Of a stretch of DNA of 64,000 nucleotides, positions 20,713 through 31,737 are shown one piece after another. The first letter of the stretch is position 1, and each line of letters opens with the position of its first letter. Origin of the DNA: Plantago major (Eukaryota; Streptophyta; Magnoliopsida; Lamiales; Plantaginaceae); the NCBI GenBank assembly GCA_026545765.1, contig CM048844.1:51115401-51179400 (forward strand), read 5' to 3'. The position numbers and the translations under genes are program-made. Below the pieces are notes generated by a model, which was given only the letters and a program-made list of their open reading frames with translations, ran no database searches and was not told where the DNA came from.

Positions 20713-22315
20713 TGTTAGGAATATCTGTTTAGATTTTGATCAGCAACCTAATGACTTATCTTAGCTCAGAAAGGTTGTTAGTACTCTTGGTTCACTTGAA
20801 CACTGTAAAAGAGGAAAATCACTAAGTATGATAGTCTAGCAAATATTGTATAGGATGTTAGGTCTCTGAATGTAATTTTTATATCTTTGAAGAAGACCAA
20901 GAAGAAGGCATCCAACAGGAGAGTTCAACATTGTTTTTTTGAAGTTTTGAAGACTGCACAATATTGCTGAAAACAAAGGTTATCAGATACCTATGTCTAG
21001 ATATCTTTGACAAACAAGTGTTTCTCAATAAACAAGTTTTGTAAAAGATATTTGTGAACACAAGGTTTCTGAACTAGGAAAAGTGCCCACAGGTATCTAC
21101 ACTCAGATAACCTGGATAAAACTATGTCTCTGGGAAACAATATTTCAACAAGTATATGGAGATGAGAAGGTCTCTGGAAAGGGACATGCAATGCTTCAGA
21201 AAACGTGCATAGTTCCGTTGGCACTACTGGACAAAAATAGTACAATGCAATAAATGCGCAGACAGAGACATCTGAACAAAAGAGGAAATCTCTGAAAAGA
21301 GACAACGTCTTACGCATTACTATTTTCAGATATCAATAGTTTGAATTTCATTAAGCCTAACGGATACTATTCAAACGGCATGATTTTCAACTATAAATAT
21401 CATCACTTAAAATGCTTGAAAGACACACTGAAGTCACTGAAAATACCAAGCTTCTCTGATAATACAACTAGTGATATCTTTCTCTCAAGCATACAAGTCT
21501 TCGACCTACTTATTCTTCAGCTGACAGTTGCGACTAAGCTCTTGAATTCTAAGTAGCACGAAAGTTCTAAGTGTCCTGATCCTTAACAAGCATCGCTATC
21601 TGTGAAGGAGTTGAATCAAAAGATCAATTATCTGAGATTCATTCTCTAGAACATTTATCATAGACTTGGGTCAGTAAAGAACATATCACCACACATTGTG
21701 AAGTGTGTTAAGTGACTCTTGTTCAAGAAGGTAATATTACATAACTGTAGAAGTTATTAATCTACCAAACCTGACAAACTACCTTAAGCAACACCTTAAA
21801 TGGCGTGGAGTACAGGAAGTACTTAGTTTGGGAAACTAAGGAATAACTCCAAGGTTACTGAGCATAGGAAGTACTTAGTTTGGAAAACTAAGGAATAGCT
21901 CAAAGGTTTCTGAGTATAGGAAGTACTTGGCTGAGAAAGCCGGGGAATAACTCAGGGGGAACACTTGGTTGTGAACCTAGTGTATTTAGGAATCGAGAGA
22001 AGATATTTGTAAGGTGAACTCAATTATCTGTCTTAGTGGATTCTAGGTCTGAGAAAGGCCGAAGTAGATTAGTTGAAGAATTACGCCACCTTCAGATACC
22101 ACTATAAAGATCAGTGTTATTTACTTTCTGCAATTTATTACTTGCATTATTTATCTTCCAGAGCACGTGCACTTATCACATAAGTCTTCCGCTCTCTGAA
22201 ATTAAGTATCAGATATCTTCCCCGATATCTGAGAAATTGTGTTTATCGACAAAAGTTGTAAAAGACTATTCACCCCGCCTCTAGTCTTTTCCCTTTGCCG
22301 TTATCTGGACCAACA
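20713..22315 (+). repeat. 5' LTR of E3
   Basis: TGTTAGGAATATC...GGACCAACA, 1603 bp. TATA-like CTATAAATA at 21391-21399. The part downstream holds a three-unit hairpin array (21807-21955) and hairpins at 22046-22060 and 22074-22094. The left flank is the LTR of E4. Confidence 0.93.
21807..21955 (+). promoter_or_regulatory. Hairpin array in the E3 LTR (three units)
   Basis: Three units of about 50 bases have outer stems GGAGT/ACTCC, TGAGC/GCTCA and CTGAGT/ACTCAG, and inner stems CTTAGTTT/AAACTAAG, CTTAGTT/AACTAAG and GGCT/AGCC. It lies about 400 bases after the TATA-like box and 360 before the primer site. Confidence 0.68.
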
Positions 22316-22317
22316 AG

Positions 22318-22329
22318 TGGTATCAGAGC
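22318..22329 (+). other. Primer binding site of E3
   Basis: TGGTATCAGAGC, two bases after the LTR end; initiator methionine tRNA type. Confidence 0.92.
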
Positions 22330-22433
22330 AGGAGGTTCCCAAGCCTTCTGCACTGAACCTAGATCCCAGATAAATGCGCACTAACTGCTTTTCACCTAAA
22401 CTTGATTTGTCTGTTTAGTCTGTTTGCTGCAGG

Positions 22434-24818
22434 ATGTCTTTAAGTGACGCTCCAATTCTCAAGCCAGAGAATTATGAGAAATGGAAGAACAACATGATGC
22501 TCCACCTAGAAGTCATCAGTGATGAAATGATCGAAGTAATAAAGAATGGCCCCATAATCATTCAATAACTGAAGCAGGTCATGGAGGTTTCTAATGGTAG
22601 AGACAGAGTTCCCACTGATGAAGAACCAAGTGGTGGTTCCTCACAAACAGGTGCTTCAACCAGCGGAAGACCTACTGGTCAAGTTGTTTACGAGCCAAAG
22701 CCCAGAGAGCCCTGGACATCGGAAGATGCCAAGAGAAATCGACTTGATGGTCAGGCTCGCAATATCATCATACGTTCCACTCCAGAGCACATACAGTGTA
22801 AACTGTGGGGTGCAAAAACGGCGAAAGTGGCCTGGCAACTGATTGAGGAAATCTGTGCCGGCACTGAGAAAGCAAAGGAAAATAAGTTCGAAGTTTTGAA
22901 GCTCAAATTCCAAAACTTTAAACAAGGTCCCACAAAGACTCTTGAAGAACTAGATTTTCAGTTCACAACATTGATGAGTAAAATGGCTGCACTTGCTGAA
23001 AGTGAGAGATACTCTAACTCTGAAAAGGTTAAGACTATCGTGAGAAGCTTGAATCAAAACTGGGAACACACAGTATTTTTATTTCAACCAAGGAATGCCA
23101 AATATCACTCCAGTAGAACTCTTTTCCCACTTAGCTACTGTCAACTATGAAACTACTCAGAGAGAACAAACAATTGCTGAGAAAGTTCACAATGTTGCTT
23201 TAGTGACACAAGGTACTTCTGAAAAGAAGGATACCAAGGAAATGACTGAGGAAGATGCTCTTGCTGTAAAGCAAATGAGAAAATATGCCAGTCGGGAGAT
23301 TGAGAGAAAAAAAGCCAAAGAGAAGCTAAAAAAGCTTCTAGGCTCAAACTATCACCAGTACAAAAACATGCAGCTGTCAAGCTATTTGACAAAGCTTACC
23401 AAGAAGCATCTAGTACTGAGGAAGCAGAAATCGGAAACGATATCTGTTTCTATTGTCAGAAACCTGGTCATTTTAAAAGAGATTGCCCAGTTTTCAATAA
23501 GCTAAAGACAGGTGACAAGAAAGATATAAGAAACTTCAAGAGAGGTCAGAGAGCTATGCTCACTGAAGAAAGGAAAAAGATTCAAATCCAACTGGATGCT
23601 CTTGATATTGAGTAAGAATCTAAGGAATAAGACTCAGATGATACCAAACTACCTTCTCCAGAATTATGTGGCATCACTCATGAATTAGTTGACTTTGGTC
23701 AAAAGAAAAGGGGAATATGCAGGGTTGCTGAGGAGATCTATCTTGATTGCTCCATCATTGAGCCTTGCCTAATGGCTGACGAGGTAACCAACATTTCTCA
23801 ATTCCTAACTTATGAGAGTGATGAGGAAGAAATCAGAGATTCAGAATATTTCAGAAGAGAACTTGATCTCTACAAAAGAGAATTTCAAATGATCCGAGCT
23901 AGAGCCGACATTCTTGAAGAAGAAAAGAATTCTCTTGAGAAGGAGAATTCAACAAAAGAGAATTTCAAATGATCCAAAGCTTGTGACACTCTCACTGAAG
24001 TACACTCTTTTTTAAGAGATCCTTCAGAAAAGGGAGGACTTGGGCTGGACACACAAACAAATAGTTCTACCACTCTGAATAAGAGTGACGAAAGAATAAC
24101 ATTTGTTAGTGCTCAGCAAGTTGGTTCCCAAATAACATATAGCATTGGTCAGAAAGCTAAAGTTGTTGACAAAGGAAAGGCAGTTGCGACCAAACCTTTG
24201 TGGGGGAAACAAGTCCAAAAGAAAACTGTTGGGAACGTTTCTGTAAAGAAACATAACACTGAAAAGTGTAATCACCCACAGTGCTATGTTTCTCAGAAAG
24301 GAAAAATTGCAGGAGCAGGAAAATTTTCCAATATCACATTTTCTGGAAAGAAAGGCGTTCCAGAGACTAGCAAAGCTACTGAGAAAAGAACTCAGACAGC
24401 GCCAGGTGCTCGAAATGGCATTGGCTATAAAGCCATCGGGAAACAACTCGCTCATGAGTATAAACAAGAGCAAGAACGATGGATGGAAGCCAGGATTGCG
24501 CATAGCAATCATCAGAAATGGAAGAAAGAACAGGTAACGACCACTTTGAATGCCAGGGCTAGAAGAAGTCTGGCAAGGAAAGCAAAGTTTGCTGAAAAGC
24601 AGACTCAGCAACTTGACAGGTATCTGAATGCACCACAAGGAGGACCAAGGAACACATCAAGAAGGAAAATAACTTTAAATGATAATGACACTAATCATTT
24701 AATTCCTCCTTATGTTCCAACAAGACAAAAGAATATCCCAAGGAAGTTCATTCAGAAATGGATTCCTACAGGGAGATTCTTTAGTCCAGAAGGTTCCATT
24801 ATTGGAATGAGCGCCTAA
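22434..24818 (+). pseudogene. gag: gag region of E3
   Basis: The order is as in E2: Copia gag core, zinc knuckle (around 23450-23490), acidic stretch, coiled coil, and a basic tail ending in a KKFIQKWIPTGR-like block just before pol. The part at 24198-24818 shows the basic Lys/Arg/Gln-rich tail best. It would coat the genomic RNA. Fossil copy. Confidence 0.84.
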
Positions 24819-24836
24819 CTCCATGTTTCCTGTCTT

Positions 24837-27800
24837 GTGCAGAACACTCTGAGGAAGAACCCGAAGTGGCATTTTGATAGTGGATGTGGGAAGCACATGA
24901 CAGGAGACAAAGCAAATCTGGTTAACTACAGAAAATGCGATAAAGGACCAATTATTAGGTTTGCTGGAGGAGATGAAAATACAACCATAGGATTTGGCAA
25001 TCTGATGTTTGGAGCTCTTACAATCTCTGAAGTACTACATGTAAAGGGATTGAAATATAATCTCGTAAGCATGAGCCAATTGGTAGACAAAGGGTGCACT
25101 GTCAAGATCAAGTCAAAACTATGCAAAGTAATTGACAATGAGTCAAAGCAGACAGTCTTGGTTGCTAGGCGAAATGGAAATCTTTATGTTGCTGATTGGG
25201 CATCTGCCACAACTAAAGAATGTCTCATGGTGAGTCAATCTGGCCACACTAAAGAAAACTGGCTATGGCATAAAAGAATGAGTCACTTGAACTTCAAAAC
25301 TCTGAACAAGCTAGCCAAGAAAAAATAGGTGGTTGGTTTACCCAAAATGTTATATAGAAAAGATGGTATATGCTCAGCTTGCCAAATGGAAAACAATCAA
25401 AAACATCTTTCTAGTCTAAAACTAGACACTCCAGTGAAAGGCCACTGCAAATGTTACATATGGATCTTTTTGAATCCTCTGTAACTAGCTATGCAGGAAA
25501 GAAGTATGGCCTGTTGTTGATGATTACTCAAGATTCACTTGGGTTGTATTTCTCAAACAAAAATTTGATGCAAGGGTTAAGATACCCAACTTGCTGAATA
25601 AGCTTGAAGTCATGAAAAATGACAAGGTATCTGTATTCAGAACAGACCATGGTACTGAGTTTGTGAACCAGTACATAAAAGAGTTTTGTACCTGCAAAGG
25701 TATACAACATCAACTATCTTCCGTAAGGACACTACAACAAAATGGTGTTGCTGAAAGGAAGAATAGGACCCTAAAAGAAGCAGCAAGAGCAATGCTTGCT
25801 AACATTGAAATAAGTGAAATCTATTGGGTTGAAGTTGTTAACACAGCCTGCTACACTCAAAATAGATGTTTGATTAACAAACACCATGACAAAACTCATT
25901 ATGAACTTTTGATTGGTAGACCCCCAAGTATCAAACATCTAAGGGTGTTTGGTTGCAGATGTTTTGTTTTTAACAATGGAAAAGAATACTTGAGAACATT
26001 TCAACCAAAAGCAGATGAAGGAGTATTTCTTGGTTATTCTCTGAATAGCAAAGCCTACAGAATCTACAACAAAAGAACGCAAAAGATTGAAGAATCTGTT
26101 CATGTAGTCTTGTACGAAGGAAACAAGAAAGTACCCTTGAATGAAGAACTCTCAGTTAGGTTTAAAGAACTAATGATTAAAGATTCTGAAGAAGAATCCT
26201 CAAAAGAAAACTCTATCATTCACTTAGAGGATGAATCTGATGATGAAAAGCAACCATTGCTTAGTAACAACCAGATGACTTTAAGACATGATGAAGAATT
26301 TCCTATGAGAATTTCAGAAATGGAACAGGTTACTGAGAACCTTCATCATGAAGAGGTTTCTGAGAATGAGATTGCTGAAAATCAAATTCCATATATCTCC
26401 AACACTGAAAAAGTGTCAGATATCCATGTCATTTCCCATGTGTCAGATATCTCAGATACTGCACAAGTATCCTATCAAGATCATATTGATTCACATGATA
26501 TTGATCCTACTAGTTCAAAACCCACTATGAAATGGATAAGAAATCATCCTGCCAAGGATGTGATCGGTCCTTTAGACCAAGGAGTTAGAACTAGGAAAGC
26601 AATTGCTGACTCTCTTTATGGATGTTTCATCTCAAATAGTGAGCCTAATACTATAGAAGAAGCATTGAAGGATCAAGATTGGATCTCTGCAATGCAAGAA
26701 GAGTTTGATCAATTTGAGAGAAACAAAGTCTTGAAACTGGTTCCATTTGTTGACGGAATATCTGTAATTGGAACCAAGTGGGTTTTCAGAAATAAAATGA
26801 ATGAGTCTGGTGAAATAACCAGAAACAAAGCAAGGTTGGTTACCAAGGGATTCACCCAGACAGAAGGACTAGATTTTGACGAGTCATATGCTCCAGTTGC
26901 AAGATTGGACGCAATTAGACTATTTCTAGCATTTCCAGCTCATAATGACTTTGAAGTTTATCAGATGGATATTAAAAGTGCATTCCTAAACGGTGAACTT
27001 GCTGAAGAAGTCTATGTTGAACAACTACCAGGCTTTGAGGTTTCCACATAAAGTAGAATGGTTTATAAGCTTCAGAAAGCTCTGTATGGACTGAAACAGG
27101 CTCCGAGAGCATGGTATGATACTTTAGCCAAATATTTGCTGGAAAGTGGCTTCAAGAAAGGAGATGTTGATAAAACACTCTTTACTTTGAACCATAAAGG
27201 GAAACTACTTCTAGTTCAAGTATATGTTGATGACATTATATTTGGATCTAAAGACAAGCAACTTTGTGAAGACTTTGCTGAGCTCATGAAAAGTAAATTT
27301 GAGATGAGCATGATGGGAGAATTAAACTACTTCCTAGAATTGCAAGTCAAGCAACTTAATGATAGAATATTCATTAGTCAAACAAAGTATGCAAAGGATA
27401 TACTCAATAAGTTTAATCTAAAGCCTTCTGAAAACAATGCTAAGAACCTATGAGCATTGGAACCAAAATGACCTATACTGAAACTGACAAGAGTGTTGAA
27501 GAACACAAGTATAGGAAATTGATTGGGTCTCTACTGTACCTCAGTGCAAGTAGACCTGATATTCAATATGCAGTTGGAGTGTGTGCTAGATTTCAGACAA
27601 ATCTAATGCAATCACACTACAACATTGCTATGAAAATATTAAGGTATGTAAAGGGTACTGTAGAAGTTGGATTGTGGTATCCAAAAGATAGTGGATTTAG
27701 TTTAGTTGGCTATTCTGATGCTGACTATGCTGGATCATTGCTTGATAGAAAAAGCACCTCTGGTACTTGTCAATTTCTTGGTGCCAGATTTATATCATGG

Positions 27801-28190
27801 TTCAACAAGAAACAAAACTCAATTGCCACATCTACCATAGAGGCTGAATATATTGCTGCTAGGAGTTGTGCTTCACAGATATTGTGGATACAACAACAAC
27901 TCAGAGATTATGAGATCAATGAAGAGAAAACACCGATTTTCTGTGATAACACAAGTGCTATTGCGATAACTCAGAATCCTATGTTTCATGCAAGAACAAA
28001 GCACATTGATGTTAGACACCACTTCATTAGAGACCATGTTGAAAAAAGGCAATATAGAGATACTCAAGATTGGTACTGAAGACCAACTTGCAGATATCTT
28101 TACAAAGCCTTTGCAAGAAAGCAGGTTCTTAACCTTGAGACAGAGTCTTGGGTTAATGGAGCTACCTAAGGAACTAAAAAGCTCTAATCT
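24837..28190 (+). pseudogene. pol: pol region of E3
   Basis: All four Copia pol domains appear in order: protease (WHFDSGCGKHMTG, about 24870), integrase (zinc site and core to about 26050, including RTDHGTEF), reverse transcriptase (about 26760-27440, with the YVDDIIFG catalytic block) and RNase H (about 27700-28100, with GYSDADYAGS). The order protease-integrase-RT-RNase H fixes it as Ty1/Copia. An acidic linker with SDI/TEKVSDI repeats separates integrase and reverse transcriptase. Fossil. Confidence 0.9.
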
Positions 28191-28990
28191 CTGAGACAGA
28201 AATTCAGAAAGGAGAAAGATATCTGGAACGGGAATCCAGAATATCAAAGGCAAAAGGTGAAACACTTAGCAAACAAGTATGTGAGACCGGTACTCAGATA
28301 TTAGAGGTTAAAGGGTAAAATGGCTATTTGAAGATCTCTGAGACAGGTTCTCAGATATCTAGATCACTCAGACAGGGGGAACATAAATGAGAATAGTACA
28401 ACTGTCTGCAGTCAACTGCTCTCTTGAAATTTGTATTATTTCTATCTTTGTGTAAAACATGAATAGATGCTGAGTGTGAGATAGAAAATGTCCCTTAGTC
28501 ACTCAGAAGAGATGTGATTCAGATAGCTAATCGCCAAAATTCATTAATTGCGCACAATCACATGGGTTGATTGTGATCATTGCTGGAAAAGCAATCCCAA
28601 CCATTGATGAAATGGGCGTTTCATTTTAAAGGCCGAGATTAATTCTCTGTAAAATAGTGGACTGTAAAAACTCAGACGTGGCCCACTAAGCATTTAATGC
28701 AAACCGTTTTTTACCCACGCCTTACTGCACGTACACAGATACAAATGCACAAAATTAATTTGTGTCTTTTTGCCTGTTGAAATTACACTGCTATATATAT
28801 AGGATTTTGACAAAAGAAATCACTTTCGCCTAATCCTACATTTGCTTTTGCACAAAAACTGCAAAATACTCTCAAATCTCCCTGCAATTTTCTCTGCAAC
28901 TAATGATTCCCTCTTAGTTTTTCTGCAAAGAATCACTAATTTCCTACCTTAATCTCTTCTCGTTTTTCAAAAACTTCAATATTTAAAGAG
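28191..28990 (+). promoter_or_regulatory. Post-pol spacer with promoter-like end (E3)
   Basis: There is no coding sequence. The first half carries repeated GAGACAGG/CTCAGATAT pieces. The second half looks like a promoter: a GACGTGGC G-box-like site (28675-28682), TATA-like CTATATATATA (28791-28801) and a CT- and AAT-rich leader ending AAAGAGATGGCT, a good plant start context. The same sites lie at the same spacing in E5 (50955, 51072, start 51265). Promoter function is inferred. Confidence 0.55.
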
Positions 28991-30074
28991 ATGGCTCCCA
29001 AACGTGCTTCTACTCAGAAATTCCAAGCTACTACATCTGGTACTGCTGAAAAGCAAGCACCAGTGCTGGTTATAACATACAATCGGTTGATTGGAGAGTT
29101 CAATCCTGATCTTTGGACTTCAAATCACAAGATGATTTGGGGTGGTGCCATGATTGAGGAATACCTGGTAGCTGCAATAGAAAACCAGACTGACAGAAAG
29201 ATGGTACTTGATATGCTTGAAAAGGCACAAATCAAGGGCTTTCTATCTGCTCTTCCCAGTGGAGTTTCTTCACTGGATATCCTGGAGTTTTAGAACAACA
29301 CCACGATTATCTCCAAAGTCTCTGAAGGCACTGAGACAATGTCTATCAAGACCAAAGTCCAAGGACAAGAAATCCTGTTGGACAAAACAACTTTCTGTGA
29401 GCTGTTTGAACTTCAAAATCTTGGAAATGATTTTGAAATTGACACCAAGGATGAAGATCTCCTTGAAGGTGTGAAGCAACTATACAGTGATGTGTGTGAT
29501 CTTGACAGGCCAGACACACCCATCGACTTTAAGCTTGCTGACATAAGGACCAGACATCTGTTGGTCCACTGGGATGTGTTGGCATGTATCCTTCACAGAT
29601 GCTTTGATGGTCTACAAGGAGGTGCTGACCAGATAAGTCAAGAACGCTGGATGATGATGTTCTTGTTGAATCAACAAGACAAAAGGCTAAAAAACCCTTT
29701 TAATTTGGGGAAGTACGCCTTCATGAAATTTGTGAAGAAGATACAAGGCTTTGAGCCAAAAATCGTTAAGGGCCTTGCTGAGCCAAAAGCCACAGTAAGC
29801 TATGGACTGAAGATTTTCTACTTACTGGAGTGCCTTGGCATTGAGCTCAGAGAGACGACAGACATTGCCAATAGTAACCTACTCTACAAATATGAGTATA
29901 CAAACATGATGAAACCGGTTACTGCATCTCAGAAAGGTTCCAAGAAACGAAAGACTGATGAGGTATCTGAGGGTTCCATTGCGACCAAAAGGCCCAGAAC
30001 ATCACAAAAGAAGTCTGCTGGCAAATCAGAAGGCATACCCATTATGGATGTCGACTCGGATACACTGCATGCTG

Positions 30075-30185
30075 CAGCAGTAACTCATCAATGCTGCTAA
30101 GACCACTACTGATGAACTCATCAATGCAGATGAACTCATCAACGCTGCAAAGTGCCTTACTGATGAACTCATCAATGCTGATAAA
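30075..30185 (+). repeat. Repeats of GATGAACTCATCAATGC in the E3 extra gene
   Basis: Four imperfect copies of a GATGAACTCATCAAYGC-type unit lie at irregular spacing. E5 has related but fewer copies in the matching region. Confidence 0.6.
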
Positions 30186-30864
30186 AGCAGTGAGAAATCT
30201 CAAACACTCTCTGCAGAAGCAGCAGGGATTGTTGATAACTCCGTTCCATATTTCGATGACGAATCGGACAAGGAGGAGAAGATCTCAGCCCCCAAGGTTA
30301 CTGAAAAAAGTAACCAAGGCCAAGGGGAAGAGGAACAAAAGGTCCAAGGTTGCTGAGAAATCAACTAGCTCAAAGGTTGTTGAGCAAGCACCTATAGCAA
30401 AGGTTGTTGGTGCTAACACACCATCAGGGAAAGTCACGTATAAACAACTTCATGAAGCCCTGATGAGTGGTGACCTAGTGTTGGTAGACGCTGATGTCAA
30501 TACCACACTTAAAAATCTGGAAGAGCTCTCAAACACTCAAACTTCTGCTTCTAGACAACCACAACAACCACAACCACAACAACCACAAGTGGTTGATGAA
30601 ATGGTCAATGAACTCCATTTCGATATACCAGCAATGCAATATGCTGAAGAAAATCATGCAAATGAGCAGGTTCCCCAACTCCTAGAGAGGGATCAAACTG
30701 AGATACCTGCTCAGACTGATCAAACAGGGGAGGCAACTGAGTTAGTCACCCAGGAAAGGTCTGAAGTACCTGAAACTTCAAACAAAGAAGCTGAAATGGA
30801 ACAACAAGACCAAAGCATAGAAGGGTCACAAGTTCCAGAGACCAATCAGCCTGACACTGCTCAG

Positions 30865-31737
30865 GTAGCTGAATGGTTTGACTCTCTACTTGTGATATTT
30901 TGTGTTTATTAATCTTGTTATTTAATAAAATTTCTTTGTTACAGGCTGAATTAGAAACACAAGAACAAGAGGAAGCTGGAAAGCTTGCCTCAGAGACTGA
31001 GAAGGAGGCTAGTACAACCTCACCTCTTAAGGAATCTAAGCCTGTGCTACAGGTGATAGAGAGTTCTTTAAGATATTACTTTTCAGATATATGTTAATAC
31101 ACTTAACTAATTAAGTGGATGTTTCTAATAGGCTCCAACTAAGAAAGAAGAAGATAAGGCAGAAATGCCAGAAAAGGACCCAGAAACCGTCAAGGTATCT
31201 GAAGAAAATGTCATTAAGCCTTCTAGTGTGAAGGTATATAAAAATCAGTGATAAACATTCTTCATTATGGGTTAATATAAATTCTTCTCTAATTACTCAA
31301 TACTTTCTACATATAGGCTCATTTAGAAGTAGAAGTGCAAGGGGGAAGAGTTGCGACATTTCCTGCACCCATGGAGATTGATGTAGCCCCCAAGGTAACA
31401 TCACCAGAAAGAACACCAGAAACTGAGAAAGTTTCGGAGAAAAATGATTCTGAGCCCCATGTTGAGGAAGTAAGTGGAAAACACAGAGATCATTGAAGCT
31501 TAATTGCATAAATTCTTTCATGACAATTTTAATTCTCAGGTTCAAGCAGAAAGAAAGGTTGATGAGGACCAGACTCCCAAGTCTCCACCTTACAACAAGA
31601 TATCTGAGGCACACCCTGCCTCAGTAGTACAAGTCTCTGAGCCTGATGTACTCATTCAGGTAACTCAGAAACCTAACTACACTAGTACTCAGACATCTAC
31701 ACAAGTTTGAATCTAACTCAAAACTCTTTCTTTCAGG
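30865..31737 (+). other. Mini-exon/intron-like section of the E3 extra gene
   Basis: Five spacers of about 75-85 bases have GT starts and AG ends. The coding-like blocks between them are whole numbers of codons (for example 36 and 34), begin with GCT or GTT, and share a Glu/Ser/Pro-rich style. Thus all would be phase-0 exons. The layout matches E5 and, with one block fewer, E1. Confidence 0.68.
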
